From NCBI RefSeq assembly GCF_000733475.1, contig NZ_JPFK01000003.1:62001-126000 (forward strand): 64,000 nucleotides of DNA, written 5' to 3'. Shown piece after piece: positions 35,525 to 46,155 of the stretch. The position numbers and the translations under genes were made by a program. Each line of letters begins with the position of its first letter. The stretch's first letter is position 1. This DNA is from Mangrovimonas yunxiaonensis. GTDB lineage: Bacteria; Bacteroidota; Bacteroidia; Flavobacteriales; Flavobacteriaceae. Under the pieces are notes generated by a model. It was not told the DNA's origin and made no database searches. It saw only the letters and a list, made by a program, of their open reading frames with translations.

Positions 35525-36781
35525 ATGCCATACTTATTCACATCGGAAAGTGTCTCGGAAGGACACCCAGATAAAATTGCAGACCAAATAAGCGATGCTT
35601 TAATTGATAACTTTTTAGCATTTGACAAAGACGCTAAGGTTGCCTGCGAAACCTTAGTTACCACGGGACAGGTTGTCCTTGCTGGCGAGGTAAAATCGAA
35701 CACCTATTTAGATGTTCAACAAATAGCCAGAGACGTGATTAACAACATAGGGTATACCAAAGGCGAGTATATGTTCGATGGCAATTCCTGTGGGGTGCTA
35801 TCGGCTATTCATGAGCAATCTGAAGACATTAACCGAGGGGTAGACCGCGCCACCAAAGAAGAACAAGGTGCCGGAGACCAAGGCATGATGTTTGGCTATG
35901 CAACCAAAGAAACCGAAAACTACATGCCATTGGCTTTAGACCTGTCGCATACCATTTTAAAGGAACTGGCCGTATTGCGAAAAGAACATAAAGACATCAC
36001 CTATTTGCGCCCCGACTCTAAGGCACAAGTAACCATTGAATATAGCGACGACAACATCCCACAACGCATAGAAGCCATTGTTGTCTCGACACAACACGAC
36101 AATTTTGACAAAGACGATGTGGTCATGCTGGAAAAAATACGCAACGACATTAAAACCATTTTAATGCCCCGCGTTATTGCCAAACTGCCAGAACACATTC
36201 AGGCCTTATTTAACGAGCAGATAAAGTACCACATTAACCCTACGGGGAAATTTGTTATCGGGGGTCCACATGGCGATACCGGTTTAACAGGACGAAAAAT
36301 TATTGTAGATACCTACGGCGGAAAAGGCGCCCATGGCGGCGGTGCTTTTTCTGGAAAAGACCCCAGTAAAGTAGACAGAAGCGCGGCCTACGCAACAAGA
36401 CATATAGCCAAAAACCTTGTTGCAGCAGGGGTTTGCGACGAAGTATTGGTTCAGGTAAGCTATGCCATTGGCGTTGTAGAGCCTATGGGAATTTTTGTAG
36501 ACACCTACGGCACCAGCCATGTTAAGCTAACTGACGGGGAAATTGCTTTAAAGGTTTCTGAAATTTTCGACCTAAGACCGGCAGCCATTGAAAGCAACCT
36601 AAATTTACGTCAACCCATGTACAGCGAAACCGCAGCATATGGCCACATGGGAAGAGAAAATGAGGTTGTTAAAAAAACCTTTACACAACCCAACGGAGAC
36701 AGTGTAACTATAGATGTGGAACTTTTTACTTGGGAAAAATTAGACCGAGTAAGCGACATAAAAAAGAGCTTTCATCTATAA
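35525..36781 (+). CDS. metK: S-adenosylmethionine synthetase
   Basis: 418 residues with all family signatures: [50 protein letters not shown] and [16 protein letters not shown]. It makes SAM from methionine and ATP, the ligand of the three riboswitches in this window. Monocistronic: it is preceded by its own promoter and a SAM-II element and followed by two intrinsic terminators. The ATG at 35525 is unambiguous ([17 protein letters not shown]). Confidence 0.97.
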   Translation: MPYLFTSESVSEGHPDKIADQISDALIDNFLAFDKDAKVACETLVTTGQVVLAGEVKSNTYLDVQQIARDVINNIGYTKGEYMFDGNSCGVLSAIHEQSEDINRGVDRATKEEQGAGDQGMMFGYATKETENYMPLALDLSHTILKELAVLRKEHKDITYLRPDSKAQVTIEYSDDNIPQRIEAIVVSTQHDNFDKDDVVMLEKIRNDIKTILMPRVIAKLPEHIQALFNEQIKYHINPTGKFVIGGPHGDTGLTGRKIIVDTYGGKGAHGGGAFSGKDPSKVDRSAAYATRHIAKNLVAAGVCDEVLVQVSYAIGVVEPMGIFVDTYGTSHVKLTDGEIALKVSEIFDLRPAAIESNLNLRQPMYSETAAYGHMGRENEVVKKTFTQPNGDSVTIDVELFTWEKLDRVSDIKKSFHL

Positions 36782-36786
36782 CACTT

Positions 36787-36815
36787 AAGACCTCCCTAAA
36801 AGGAGGTCTTTTTTT
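36787..36815 (+). terminator. Intrinsic terminator of metK
   Basis: AAGACCTCC, loop CTAAAA, GGAGGTCTT and a T-run; the stem is perfect over 9 bp, beginning 5 bases after the stop. Confidence 0.92.
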
Positions 36816-36829
36816 ACCTTGAAAAAGAC

Positions 36830-36852
36830 GCCTCTTGTATGAGGCTTTTTTT
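36830..36852 (+). terminator. Second terminator in tandem after metK
   Basis: GCCTC, loop TTGTAT, GAGGC, then seven T. It is a short but clean stem 15 bases beyond the first terminator. Confidence 0.75.
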
Positions 36853-36888
36853 GTAATTTGCCCATAACGATTATCAAAAGTATTTCCG

Positions 36889-37665
36889 GTGAAACACTGT
36901 CTTTTTCTCTTGGTTTTTATCCCATCGCTCTTGTATGGCCAAAAGGTTATAGAAACCAAACTTATAATCCATACCCCGATACAATCGGCAGAGCTGTTGG
37001 CAATCGATAATTTTGAAACCCGTTATCACGTTACCAACAACACCCTTTACAAAACTACCGAAACCGCAACCTTAAGCTATCACAATTTCCAACTGGGAAA
37101 CCTCACAACCATTAATGTCTTTAACCCCTTAAAAACTGTCTTGTTCTACAAAGACTTTAATACTGTAATACTCCTAGACAACAGGCTTTCAGAAATTTTC
37201 AAAATCGATTTTAATACCATACAACCCTATAAAAATATTTTATTGGCAAGCCCAGGAAACGACAACCACCTGTGGCTCTTTAACCTAAACACACAAGCCG
37301 TTGAGCGGTTTGACTTTAAACACCAAGAAACCAAGGCCAAAACACTGCCCATAAACGACACCCCGCTTGATTTAATTAGCGATTACAACTATTGCTGGCT
37401 GTTAACAGAAACCCATCTTTATAAATATAATTATTTTGGCAGTTTGGTCTATAAAATTGAAAACAAGGGCTACAAAGCCATTAAACAATTTAACGGGCGC
37501 TTGTTTGTATTAAAAGGCAATACCCTACTCACCTATTTAGAAAACGACAACACATTTGCCCTTATAGAAACCCCCGATTTGTTAATAAAACAGTTTTTTG
37601 TAACGGGCGAAAGCTTGTATCTTTACACCGATAAAACCTTAAGCAAATTCCACCTAAAACTTTAA
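36889..37665 (+). CDS. Exported protein of unknown function, propeller-like
   Basis: 258 residues starting at a GTG (36889), with a signal peptide (CLFLLVFIPSLLYGQ). The remainder is repeated beta strands alternating with phrases such as VILLDNRLSEIFKID, LWLFNLNTQAVERFDF and CWLLTETHLYKYNYFG, which read like blades of a beta propeller. I do not recognise a named family. It is 3 bases from the deoxynucleoside kinase gene and is co-transcribed with it, but no functional link is evident. Confidence 0.7.
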   Translation: MKHCLFLLVFIPSLLYGQKVIETKLIIHTPIQSAELLAIDNFETRYHVTNNTLYKTTETATLSYHNFQLGNLTTINVFNPLKTVLFYKDFNTVILLDNRLSEIFKIDFNTIQPYKNILLASPGNDNHLWLFNLNTQAVERFDFKHQETKAKTLPINDTPLDLISDYNYCWLLTETHLYKYNYFGSLVYKIENKGYKAIKQFNGRLFVLKGNTLLTYLENDNTFALIETPDLLIKQFFVTGESLYLYTDKTLSKFHLKL

Positions 37666-37668
37666 TCT

Positions 37669-38283
37669 ATGCACTTTGCCGTAGCAGGAAATATTGGCGC
37701 AGGAAAAACCACCCTAACCAACCTTTTAGCCAAGCATTACAAATGGGAACCTCAATTAGAAGATGTTGTAGACAACCCTTATCTCGATGATTTTTACAAC
37801 CAAATGGAACGCTGGAGTTTTAACCTACAAGTGTACTTTTTAAATTCCAGATTTAGGCAAGTACTGCAAATACGCAAAAGCGGAAAAGACATTATCCAAG
37901 ATAGAACCATTTACGAAGATGCCCATATTTTCGCTCCTAACCTGCATGCTATGGGGTTAATGACCAATAGAGATTTTGAAAATTACCGTTCCCTATTTGA
38001 TTTGATGGAATCTTTAGTACAAGGCCCCGATTTATTAATTTACTTAAGAAGTTCTATCCCAAACCTTGTAAAGCAAATCCACAAACGCGGCAGAGATTAT
38101 GAAAACTCTATAAGCATTGATTATCTGAGTCGTTTAAATGAACGCTATGAAGCTTGGATTCACGGTTACGACAAAGGCAAACTGCTTATTGTTGATGTTG
38201 ATGATTTGGATTTTGTTAGCAATCCAGAGGATTTGGGGAGCATTATAAATAAAATTGACGCCGAAATTCACGGATTATTTTAA
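37669..38283 (+). CDS. Deoxynucleoside kinase
   Basis: 204 residues of the dNK/dGK-dCK family with P-loop GNIGAGKTT, substrate region EDVVDNPYLDDFY, the DRS-like motif IIQDRTIYEDAHIFA and the lid KRGRDYENSI. It phosphorylates deoxyribonucleosides for dNTP salvage. Specificity is not readable. A second dNK-like gene fragment occurs at 63506-64000, so the organism has at least two members. A strong bidirectional terminator follows. Confidence 0.92.
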   Translation: MHFAVAGNIGAGKTTLTNLLAKHYKWEPQLEDVVDNPYLDDFYNQMERWSFNLQVYFLNSRFRQVLQIRKSGKDIIQDRTIYEDAHIFAPNLHAMGLMTNRDFENYRSLFDLMESLVQGPDLLIYLRSSIPNLVKQIHKRGRDYENSISIDYLSRLNERYEAWIHGYDKGKLLIVDVDDLDFVSNPEDLGSIINKIDAEIHGLF

Positions 38284-38298
38284 TACCATTATTACCAT

Positions 38299-38338
38299 AA
38301 AAAAACGGCCACACTTTTAAAAGCGTGGCCGTTTTTTT
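38299..38338. terminator. Bidirectional terminator between dNK and hppA
   Basis: A-run, CGGCCACAC, TTTTAAAA, GCGTGGCCG, T-run; nine-position stem with one mismatch. It serves the converging dNK and pyrophosphatase genes. Confidence 0.92.
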
Positions 38339-38351
38339 ATGTTTGAGCATC

Positions 38352-40790
38352 TTAGCCTTCTTCATTTACAAAAGCGCCATTCTTTTTTAATTGAAATGTT
38401 ACAGCATCTGCTTTTAGTGCGTTTAACCTAGCTTCAACTTCGGCTAACGAACCTGCGATTACTTTTTCATTTACTTCTGGAATACCATTTTCATTTTGGT
38501 ATACATAGGTAACCACTTCTGCCTTGGCAACACCTTCTTGTTCATCAACTTCCATATCTACAGAAACTTTTTTAATAACCTCGCTGCTTGCTTCAACACG
38601 AGTGGTTTCAGTTGCCACTCCAGTATCCGTCTCAGCACCGTGATTGCCTAAAATAGGCGCAATGACCAACCCTACCAAACAGGTTAATTTAATAAGAATG
38701 TTCATGGATGGTCCAGAGGTATCCTTAAACGGGTCGCCAACGGTATCGCCTGTCACGGCTGCTTTATGGGCATCCGATCCTTTATATTCCATTTTACCAT
38801 CAATCTCTACACCTGCTTCAAACGATTTTTTGGCATTGTCCCAAGCGCCTCCTGCGTTGTTTTGAAAAATGGCCCACATTACGCCACTTACACACACTCC
38901 AGCCATGTAGCCGCCTAACGGTTCGGCACCAAATACCAACCCGATAATTACTGGTGTAATGATGGTAATTAGTCCGGGAACAATCATTTCCCTTAAAGCT
39001 GCCTGCGTAGAAATATCGACACATTTGGCATATTCTGGGGTGCCTGTCCCTTCCATTATACCCGGGATTTCTTTAAACTGGCGACGTACTTCTTTCACCA
39101 TTTCCATGGCTGCTTTTCCTACCGACTGCATGGCTAATGCAGAAAAAATGACAGGAATCATACCGCCAACAAATAACATGGCCAACACATCTGCTTTAAA
39201 AATATTAATCCCATCAATACCTGTAAAGGTAACGTAAGCCGCAAATAAAGCTAAAGCTGTTAATGCCGCCGAGGCAATAGCAAATCCTTTACCAACAGCT
39301 GCTGTGGTATTTCCTACCGAGTCTAGAATGTCTGTACGCTCACGTACATGTGGCTCCAGTTCACTCATTTCGGCAACGCCACCAGCGTTATCGGCTATAG
39401 GGCCAAAAGCATCAATAGCTAACTGCATGGCTGTAGTAGCCATCATCGCAGATGCTGCCAAAGCAACACCATAAAATCCAGCCAAGGTATAAGAACCATA
39501 AATGGCTGCAGCAAATAAGATTACCGATAAAAAAGTAGATTTCATACCTACTGCTAAACCAGCGATAATGTTTGTTGCGGCACCTGTAGAACTGTTTTGT
39601 ACAATATCTAAAACTGGTTTTTTACCCAAAGAGGTGTAATAAGCCGTCACCATCGATATTAAAGCCCCAACGGCCAAACCAATCATGGCGGCATAAAAAA
39701 CATGTCGCGAAGGAACTACTACGGCTTCTTCTACGCCAAAGAAATTCATTTCCATGGTCATGGGTAGCATCCAACGAATTAAAAACCAACTTGCAATAGC
39801 CGTTAAAACTATGGCAGCCCAGTTTCCAGTATCCAGTGCTTTTTGTACTTGCGCTTCTTTGGCATCGTTAGAGGAAATCTTAACTAAAAATGTGCCTATG
39901 ATGGATGCCAAAACCCCTACACCTGCGATTACCAAGGGCAATAAAATAGGCCCCATATTATTAAAGGCATCGGTAAAAGGCGCTGCGGCCGACATGTCTT
40001 TTATTACATAATTCCCCAACACCATGGCAGCCAATACGGTGGCCACATAAGACCCGAACAAATCGGCACCCATTCCTGCAACGTCGCCTACATTATCCCC
40101 TACGTTATCGGCAATGGTAGCCGGATTACGTGGGTCGTCTTCTGGAATACCCGCTTCTACCTTTCCTACCAGATCGGCACCAACATCGGCAGCCTTGGTA
40201 TAAATACCGCCACCCACGCGAGCAAACAATGCTATAGACTCTGCCCCTAGCGAAAAGCCAGCCAAGGCTTCTAGGGCAATGGTCATTTCAGTATAAAAAG
40301 AGGCATTGCCAGTAATAAACATTTTCACAAAAATGAAAAACAGCAAACTTAGTCCTAATACGGCTAGGCCAGCAACGCCTAAGCCCATTACTGTTCCACC
40401 ACCAAACGACACTTTTAGTGCATTTGGCAAGCTTGTTTTTGCAGCTTCTGCGGTTCTAGCATTTGCTTCTGTGGCGATTCGCATGCCTACATTTCCTGCT
40501 AGGGCAGAGAAAAACGCCCCTATAACAAATGCGATTATAATAATCCAATGTGTAGTATCTACCAGCATAGAAATCACGCCAAGTGCTATGGCTGCTATGC
40601 CTACAAAAACCAAAAGGAGTCGGTACTCGGCAACAAGAAACGCCAAGGCGCCCTCTTTTATAGATTTGGATATACTTTGCATCCTTTCATCTCCTGGTGC
40701 TTGCTTTTTTACCCAAGCCATTTTGACGAACATAAACAGTAGGCCCAAAATCGCTAATGCCATAGGCACAAAAATCATGTTTGATTCCAT
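38352..40790 (-). CDS. hppA: Membrane-bound ion-translocating pyrophosphatase
   Basis: 812 residues with about 16 membrane segments and the PPi-binding motifs [24 protein letters not shown] and [18 protein letters not shown], plus GGAWDNAKK near the end. The motif [11 protein letters not shown] has Ala at the position that is Lys in K+-independent enzymes, so a K+-dependent, probably Na+-pumping type is inferred. A C-terminal soluble extension of about 95 residues, acidic at first ([16 protein letters not shown]), follows the last membrane segment. The gene is next to a soluble pyrophosphatase. Confidence 0.94.
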   Translation of the reverse strand: MESNMIFVPMALAILGLLFMFVKMAWVKKQAPGDERMQSISKSIKEGALAFLVAEYRLLLVFVGIAAIALGVISMLVDTTHWIIIIAFVIGAFFSALAGNVGMRIATEANARTAEAAKTSLPNALKVSFGGGTVMGLGVAGLAVLGLSLLFFIFVKMFITGNASFYTEMTIALEALAGFSLGAESIALFARVGGGIYTKAADVGADLVGKVEAGIPEDDPRNPATIADNVGDNVGDVAGMGADLFGSYVATVLAAMVLGNYVIKDMSAAAPFTDAFNNMGPILLPLVIAGVGVLASIIGTFLVKISSNDAKEAQVQKALDTGNWAAIVLTAIASWFLIRWMLPMTMEMNFFGVEEAVVVPSRHVFYAAMIGLAVGALISMVTAYYTSLGKKPVLDIVQNSSTGAATNIIAGLAVGMKSTFLSVILFAAAIYGSYTLAGFYGVALAASAMMATTAMQLAIDAFGPIADNAGGVAEMSELEPHVRERTDILDSVGNTTAAVGKGFAIASAALTALALFAAYVTFTGIDGINIFKADVLAMLFVGGMIPVIFSALAMQSVGKAAMEMVKEVRRQFKEIPGIMEGTGTPEYAKCVDISTQAALREMIVPGLITIITPVIIGLVFGAEPLGGYMAGVCVSGVMWAIFQNNAGGAWDNAKKSFEAGVEIDGKMEYKGSDAHKAAVTGDTVGDPFKDTSGPSMNILIKLTCLVGLVIAPILGNHGAETDTGVATETTRVEASSEVIKKVSVDMEVDEQEGVAKAEVVTYVYQNENGIPEVNEKVIAGSLAEVEARLNALKADAVTFQLKKNGAFVNEEG

Positions 40791-40847
40791 AAATTATAAG
40801 TTGATTATTAGTTAAACGGAAGTAAATGTAGGAAAAACAATGAAAAT

Positions 40848-40880
40848 AAAAAACCTCTTAAATTTATTAAGAGGTTTTTT
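40848..40880 (-). terminator. Intrinsic terminator of ppa
   Basis: ACCTCTTAA (40853-40861) and TTAAGAGGT (40867-40875) with A- and T-runs on either side. It ends 24 bases past the ppa stop on the minus strand and separates it from hppA. Confidence 0.88.
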
Positions 40881-40904
40881 GATAATATCGCAATATTTTA
40901 AAGC

Positions 40905-41432
40905 TTAGATTGCAAAGCTTCCTTTTTTGCTATGCTCGCTGTTGTTGTAACGTTCTACACATTTGTAATAAATGCTGTACGCTTCTTCGGCATCGCCCCA
41001 GCCGCCTACATCTACTTTCTTTTTTTCTAGATCTTTATAAACCTGAAAAAAGTGCTCAATTTCTTTAATACGGTGTGGGTTAAGGTCGTTAATGTTTTCG
41101 TAACGGTTCCAGATCGGGTCTGAAATAGGCACACAAATTAATTTTTCGTCTGGCCCTTTTTCATCTGCCATATGGAATACACCAATTGGCTTAACTTCCA
41201 TCACACACATTGGGAATGTTGGTTGGTGTCCCATAACCAAAACATCTAGAGGGTCGCCATCTAAAGCTAGGGTTTCTGGTATAAACCCGTAATCGCCAGG
41301 GTACATCATTGATGAAAACAACATTCTATCGAATCTAATTTTCTTCAATTCAAAATCGTATTCGTATTTATTTCTACTTCCCTTAGGAATTTCTATTAAA
41401 ACATCAAAAGTCTTGTTCTCTACGTCGTTCAT
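40905..41432 (-). CDS. ppa: Soluble inorganic pyrophosphatase
   Basis: 175-residue family I enzyme with EIPKGSRNKYEYD, the metal-binding DGDPLDVLVMG, and KDLEKKKVDVGGWGDAEEA near the C-terminus. It hydrolyses cytoplasmic PPi. Adjacent hppA recovers the energy of the same substrate at the membrane, so the two compete or act under different conditions; a terminator between them allows separate control. Confidence 0.95.
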   Translation of the reverse strand: MNDVENKTFDVLIEIPKGSRNKYEYDFELKKIRFDRMLFSSMMYPGDYGFIPETLALDGDPLDVLVMGHQPTFPMCVMEVKPIGVFHMADEKGPDEKLICVPISDPIWNRYENINDLNPHRIKEIEHFFQVYKDLEKKKVDVGGWGDAEEAYSIYYKCVERYNNSEHSKKGSFAI

Positions 41433-41529
41433 AATAAATTTTTAAGGCTGCAAATATACGGTAAGCTGTCTATTTAGGCAACGTTTTGGCTGTTGTGTTT
41501 TTATTAAAAAAACGTTATTTTGAAAAGGC

Positions 41530-44052
41530 TTAAAAATTAAACCCAAAACTTCCTGTAATGCCAAATTTTCTGGCATCGGGGCGGTCTAGATAATTACCCC
41601 TAAAATTAAAGTCTAAACGAAATACCTTAAAAATGTTTCCTATTCCGAAGGCATACTCCCAATAGATCTTATCTTTTGGCGCAATAGCGTTTGCGGTTAA
41701 CGCATTAAATTCCAATATGGACAAGGAGGGTTGGCTCATGGCGATGTTCGCTTCAGACAAGTCGCCCCAAACACCTCGTACACTTACAATTTCGCGCAGG
41801 TTTAATTTTCTTAGCAACGGAATTCTTGAAAACAGTCTCCCGTTAAAATTATGTTGCAGGTGCAACGTGGTGTAGGTATCTGTTATAAACTCGTAATAGT
41901 TCATTTGTGAAAACGTGTTGTAAACGGAAAAGTACGACTGGTTGCCGGGCACCACACTTAAAAGTCCCAGCGGTACCTCGCCAAATATTTTTCCCGCTTC
42001 TATGGTAGAGTACAACACCCCAAACCCGCCTACCTGCCAGGGTTGCATAAAGGAAAATTGAACTTTGGTATAATCGAAATCGCTACCAAATACGCCCTTA
42101 TCTGCCCGGGAAACTTGGGCAAACAAACTGGTATAATAATCGTTGGAAACCAGCCTTTCTACGCCATAGCCCGACATTCTTCGATTTGGAAAAAAGGATA
42201 CCGAAAAGGCTGTTTCGAATTGTTTTATATGCGAACGTATGTTGCCGTCCTCATCAAAATAGTCCAAGCTAAATGTTGGCGAGGCAGACTCTAAGGTTTT
42301 GTAGCCTCCTGCCACCCTAAAGATTAGGTTTTTTGCGGGTTCTATTTCTAGTGCAGCCCCTGTTACCGAGATTGTAGTAAGCTTGTCGTTAACCCCTGTA
42401 CCTATAATAGAGGATGATATTAGGCTTCTTCCCAAAATATCGGTCGAGGTGGTAAGGCTTGCTCCTATTTGCTCTACATCTTTTCGGTAACCTGCCGAAA
42501 CAATTAACCTATTTTCTTTATTAATTAACCATTTTCCTGTTAAACCGTATTTTACTTTTTGGTCCTTAAAACCATAGGCTGTAAAACCTTCTACACGCCA
42601 CATATCGTTAGGCCCAAAATAGGTTCGGCCGCCGGCTCTTAAACGAATGCCCTCTACATCGTTATAGCCTACGGTTGAGAATACTGGCCCGTAATCGAGA
42701 TTAAGCGCATCGAACTCGACATAACCAGAGACTAAAACGGTGCCTAAATTATACAGTTGCTTAAACTTTTTTACGGTTTTTAGGGTATCTAACATGGCGT
42801 AAACCCCTTTTTCATCCTTGCTTAGCGCTTCCATACGGTTTTTATCCCAAAAGGACTCGTCTCTGCTATAAGCCGCATCGTTAGGGTTAAAGACGTCTTC
42901 GTTATAAAAACTTTCTGCTTTCTCCTGATTAAATTCGTAATTGTTATAAAGGGTTGTACGCTTGCCATAAACCCCTCTGGCGGCTTCTTTTTTCTGAAAG
43001 GAGAAATCGGACATAAAATAGTCGCGCTTAATAAGAAAAATGCTGTCGTTAAGGACTTCAAATTCTTGTTCGATATAAATGTCCTTTACCCAGTTAATGT
43101 TGGCACTTTTAGAGGCGTGCATGTTAATTTCCTTAATGGCATAAGTGGTGTCGGCAACCCAAAAGTCGCCTTTAAAGGTCAGCTCGTTTTTACGTCTTGG
43201 ATAATACACAATGTTATAGCACCACTTGTTATCGATATAGGTACTATCGGACAACACATAATTGTAGGTGTTAATGCCTGTTCTAGAAATAGGGCTTACA
43301 AAGCTCTTATCGAAAAACTTTAAATAATTATCGTATATGTTGTAGTCGGTATAAAGATCTTCTATAAAATCGACTACAAATTGGTTGTTCTCAAAACCCG
43401 AATTCTTGTTTCCTTTAAGTTTTTCTTTCTTTTTATTTAGCTTGTTGTCGCCATGCACCTCGCTAACCGATTCGTTTATAAAAATAGGCAAGTAGGTTTT
43501 TCCGGTAACTCTAGAGGTATCGACTTCGTTAAAAATAAATTCCATACCTTTAAATACGCGGCTTTTCATTAAGGCACTATCTACATTATTCAAATCGAAT
43601 TCTACCTTCTCGTACTTATCGTAACGGTATTGGTTAAATTGATTTAACCCGTTTTTTCGTTTGCGTTCCCATATTTTTTTCAGAATGGCAATGGCGGGGT
43701 TCTTTTCTTCGTCTTTAGATTGCTTGCCCGCAACAATAACGACTTCTTTTAAAGCATCGGCGGCTTCTTTTAAGGTGAATTTTAAATCGTAATTCACTCG
43801 CTTTTTTAAAGGAAATTCTATATCCTCGTACCCTACGAACGTTACCTTAAGAACCTCCCAAATGTTATCGGATTCTAAGTAAAACCTACCATTCTCGTCG
43901 GTAATGGTGCCTTCCGATGAGTCTTTAAAAAACACATTAGCATAGGCCACCGGCTCGTTAAGCTCGTCGTATACATACCCGCCAACCTTGGTTTGTGCCA
44001 AGGCGACACATGAGCACAGTAGTAAATATGTTATAAGTAGATTACGTTTCAT
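41530..44052 (-). CDS. DUF5686 outer-membrane protein with carboxypeptidase-like regulatory domain
   Basis: 840 residues from the ATG at 44052-44050 (MKRNLLITYLLLC); the upstream ATG at 44076 lies in the pdhB terminator. After a signal peptide (ALAQ) comes a CarboxypepD-reg-like beta sandwich (VGGYVYDELNEPVAYANVFFKDSSEGTITDENGRFYL), then a long beta-rich region ending in the aromatic-terminated strand GSFGFNF expected of an outer-membrane barrel. DUF5686 proteins are common in Bacteroidota and of unknown function, probably surface assembly or transport. Confidence 0.82.
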   Translation of the reverse strand: MKRNLLITYLLLCSCVALAQTKVGGYVYDELNEPVAYANVFFKDSSEGTITDENGRFYLESDNIWEVLKVTFVGYEDIEFPLKKRVNYDLKFTLKEAADALKEVVIVAGKQSKDEEKNPAIAILKKIWERKRKNGLNQFNQYRYDKYEKVEFDLNNVDSALMKSRVFKGMEFIFNEVDTSRVTGKTYLPIFINESVSEVHGDNKLNKKKEKLKGNKNSGFENNQFVVDFIEDLYTDYNIYDNYLKFFDKSFVSPISRTGINTYNYVLSDSTYIDNKWCYNIVYYPRRKNELTFKGDFWVADTTYAIKEINMHASKSANINWVKDIYIEQEFEVLNDSIFLIKRDYFMSDFSFQKKEAARGVYGKRTTLYNNYEFNQEKAESFYNEDVFNPNDAAYSRDESFWDKNRMEALSKDEKGVYAMLDTLKTVKKFKQLYNLGTVLVSGYVEFDALNLDYGPVFSTVGYNDVEGIRLRAGGRTYFGPNDMWRVEGFTAYGFKDQKVKYGLTGKWLINKENRLIVSAGYRKDVEQIGASLTTSTDILGRSLISSSIIGTGVNDKLTTISVTGAALEIEPAKNLIFRVAGGYKTLESASPTFSLDYFDEDGNIRSHIKQFETAFSVSFFPNRRMSGYGVERLVSNDYYTSLFAQVSRADKGVFGSDFDYTKVQFSFMQPWQVGGFGVLYSTIEAGKIFGEVPLGLLSVVPGNQSYFSVYNTFSQMNYYEFITDTYTTLHLQHNFNGRLFSRIPLLRKLNLREIVSVRGVWGDLSEANIAMSQPSLSILEFNALTANAIAPKDKIYWEYAFGIGNIFKVFRLDFNFRGNYLDRPDARKFGITGSFGFNF

Positions 44053-44060
44053 TTTAAGCA

Positions 44061-44099
44061 AAAAAAGCCTCATCAACAGTCATGCCGATGAAGCTTTTT
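44061..44099 (-). terminator. Intrinsic terminator of pdhB
   Basis: Minus strand AAAAAGCTTCATC, loop, GATGAGGCTTTTTTT with one wobble. It is 20 bases after the pdhB stop and 9 bases before the next gene start. Confidence 0.85.
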
Positions 44100-44118
44100 A
44101 ATATGTAAAAATTACAAA

Positions 44119-45096
44119 TTATTTATACAACACCTTCTTAACCGCCTTAACAACATCGTTGCTGTTTGGCAACCATTCCTCTAAGAGAACTGGAGAATAA
44201 GGGGCTGGGGTATCTGCGGTGTTTATTTTTTCTATTGGTGCATCTAAGTAATCGAATGCTTGTGATTGTACTTGGTAGGTAATTTCTGTGGCAATGTTCC
44301 CAAAAGGCCAAGCTTCTTCTAAAATGACCAAACGGTTGGTTTTCTTAACGGAATTTAAAATCGCATCGTGATCCATTGGCCTTACGGTACGCAGGTCGAT
44401 AATTTCGCATGAAACGCCTTCTTTCTCTAACTCATCGGCTGCTTTATAAGCTTCCTTAATGATTTTCCCAAAAGACACAATCGTCACATCGTCACCTTTA
44501 CGCTTAATATCGGCAACGCCTAACGGAATTAAATATTCGCCTTCTGGCACCTCGCCCTTATCGCCATACATTTGCTCACTTTCCATAAAAATTACCGGAT
44601 CGTCATCGCGAATGGCCGATTTTAATAACCCTTTTGCATCGTAAGGATTTGATGGCACTACCACTTTTAGCCCAGGGCAGTTGGCGTACCAACTTTCAAA
44701 AGCTTGGGAGTGCGTTGCTGCCAATTGCCCAGCCGAAGCTGTTGGCCCGCGAAACACTATAGGACAATTAAATTGCCCACCAGACATTTGACGGATTTTT
44801 GCGGCGTTATTTATAATTTGATCAATTCCAACTAAAGAGAAGTTAAAGGTCATGAATTCTATAATAGGACGGTTACCGTTCATGGCAGAGCCAACACCTA
44901 TTCCGGCAAAACCAAGTTCTGCGATTGGTGTATCGATAACACGTTTTGGACCAAACTCATCCAACATACCTTTCGATGCCTTGTAAGCACCATTATATTC
45001 AGCCACTTCTTCGCCCATAAGGTAAATACTTTCATCACGACGCATTTCCTCGCTCATGGCTTCGGCAACAGCTTCTCTAAATTGAATTGTTTTCAT
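44119..45096 (-). CDS. pdhB: Pyruvate dehydrogenase E1 component, beta subunit
   Basis: 325 residues of the transketolase-like E1 beta family: FREAVAEAMSEEMRRDESIYLMGEEVAEYNGAYKASKGML, DTPIAELGFAGIGVGSAMNG and the C-terminal domain DLRTVRPMD, ILEEAWPFGNIATEI. It acts with an alpha subunit, not in this window, and E2/E3 to make acetyl-CoA. A branched-chain 2-oxoacid dehydrogenase beta subunit is the main alternative, but length and motifs fit flavobacterial PdhB. It is divergent from etfBA across a 290-base region with a 24-bp palindrome. Confidence 0.9.
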   Translation of the reverse strand: MKTIQFREAVAEAMSEEMRRDESIYLMGEEVAEYNGAYKASKGMLDEFGPKRVIDTPIAELGFAGIGVGSAMNGNRPIIEFMTFNFSLVGIDQIINNAAKIRQMSGGQFNCPIVFRGPTASAGQLAATHSQAFESWYANCPGLKVVVPSNPYDAKGLLKSAIRDDDPVIFMESEQMYGDKGEVPEGEYLIPLGVADIKRKGDDVTIVSFGKIIKEAYKAADELEKEGVSCEIIDLRTVRPMDHDAILNSVKKTNRLVILEEAWPFGNIATEITYQVQSQAFDYLDAPIEKINTADTPAPYSPVLLEEWLPNSNDVVKAVKKVLYK

Positions 45097-45297
45097 TTAT
45101 ATACATCTTTAAATAGGAAAGCAAAAATAGGAATAATTCACAAAAAATACCGTTTTAAAAAAACATTTGTTTCTTCCTTAAAGACAACGCCTAATCCAGT
45201 TTAAAATACGGGTTTTTTATCCCTAAAACCCCTACCAAAATTTGGGCAAGGCTCTATTTCAACATTCAAATGCATTTTTTTTGGCTAAAAACCCACA

Positions 45298-45321
45298 ATT
45301 TATTATGCGCGCATAATAAAT
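45298..45321. promoter_or_regulatory. Perfect 24-bp palindrome upstream of etfBA
   Basis: Each half is ATTTATTATGCG, with no spacer and no mismatch. It lies 67 bases ahead of the etfB ATG in the pdhB-etfB divergent region, close to a TTTG at 45280-45283 that could be a -33 element. The palindrome would then cover the -7 region, as expected for a repressor operator. No regulator gene is nearby to name. Confidence 0.6.
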
Positions 45322-45387
45322 ATTTCAATTAAAATACCTAACTTCGTGGTCTCAAAAAAAGTAACATTCAAAAATCATAAAATCGAT

Positions 45388-46134
45388 ATGAAAATATTAG
45401 TATGTATTAGCCACGTGCCTGATACGACTTCCAAGATTAATTTTACCGATGGTGACACGAAATTTGATACCAACGGCGTGCAGTTTGTTATTAACCCTAA
45501 TGATGAATTTGGCCTTACACGAGCCATGTGGTTTAAAGAAAAACAAGGTGCTAGTGTAGATGTGATAAATGTTGGTGGTCCAGAAACCGAACCAACCTTA
45601 AGAAAAGCTTTGGCTATTGGAGCAGATACTGCCATTAGAGTGAACACCGAAGCTAAAGACGGTATGCAAGTTGCCAAGGAATTGGCAAAAGTAGTACAAG
45701 ATGGCGGCTACGATTTGGTGATTGCCGGTCGCGAATCTATAGATTACAACGGCGGCATGGTACCAGGCATGCTAGCAGCTTTATTAGACGCTAATTTTGT
45801 AAATAACTGCATTAGCCTAGAGGTTGAAGGCACTTCGGCCAAGGCTGTTCGTGAAATTGACGGCGGTAAAGAGTCTGTTGCTACAAGCCTACCGTTAGTT
45901 ATAGGAAGCCAAAAAGGCTTGGTTGAAGAAAGCGACCTTCGCATTCCTAACATGCGTGGTATTATGATGGCCAGAAAAAAGCCATTAAACATTGTTGAAC
46001 CTGCTAACGCATCAGCCGAAACAACATCTGTATCGTTCGAAAAACCTGCACCTAAAGGTGAAGTGAAATTGGTAGATGCAGACAATGTAGCCGAATTGGT
46101 GAATTTACTTCACAACGAAGCCAAAGTAATATAA
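45388..46134 (+). CDS. etfB: Electron transfer flavoprotein subunit beta
   Basis: 248 residues from the ATG at 45388 (MKILVCISHVPDTTSKINF); a GTG at 45346 is also in frame but lies outside the conserved start. Family motifs are VINPNDEFGLTRA, DLVIAGRESIDYNGGMVPGMLA and a C-terminal recognition loop LRIPNMRGIMMARKKPL. With EtfA it carries electrons from acyl-CoA dehydrogenases to the quinone pool. The gene pair is separated by 21 bases. Confidence 0.94.
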   Translation: MKILVCISHVPDTTSKINFTDGDTKFDTNGVQFVINPNDEFGLTRAMWFKEKQGASVDVINVGGPETEPTLRKALAIGADTAIRVNTEAKDGMQVAKELAKVVQDGGYDLVIAGRESIDYNGGMVPGMLAALLDANFVNNCISLEVEGTSAKAVREIDGGKESVATSLPLVIGSQKGLVEESDLRIPNMRGIMMARKKPLNIVEPANASAETTSVSFEKPAPKGEVKLVDADNVAELVNLLHNEAKVI

Positions 46135-46155
46135 ATTCAAATCCTAAGAGAAATC

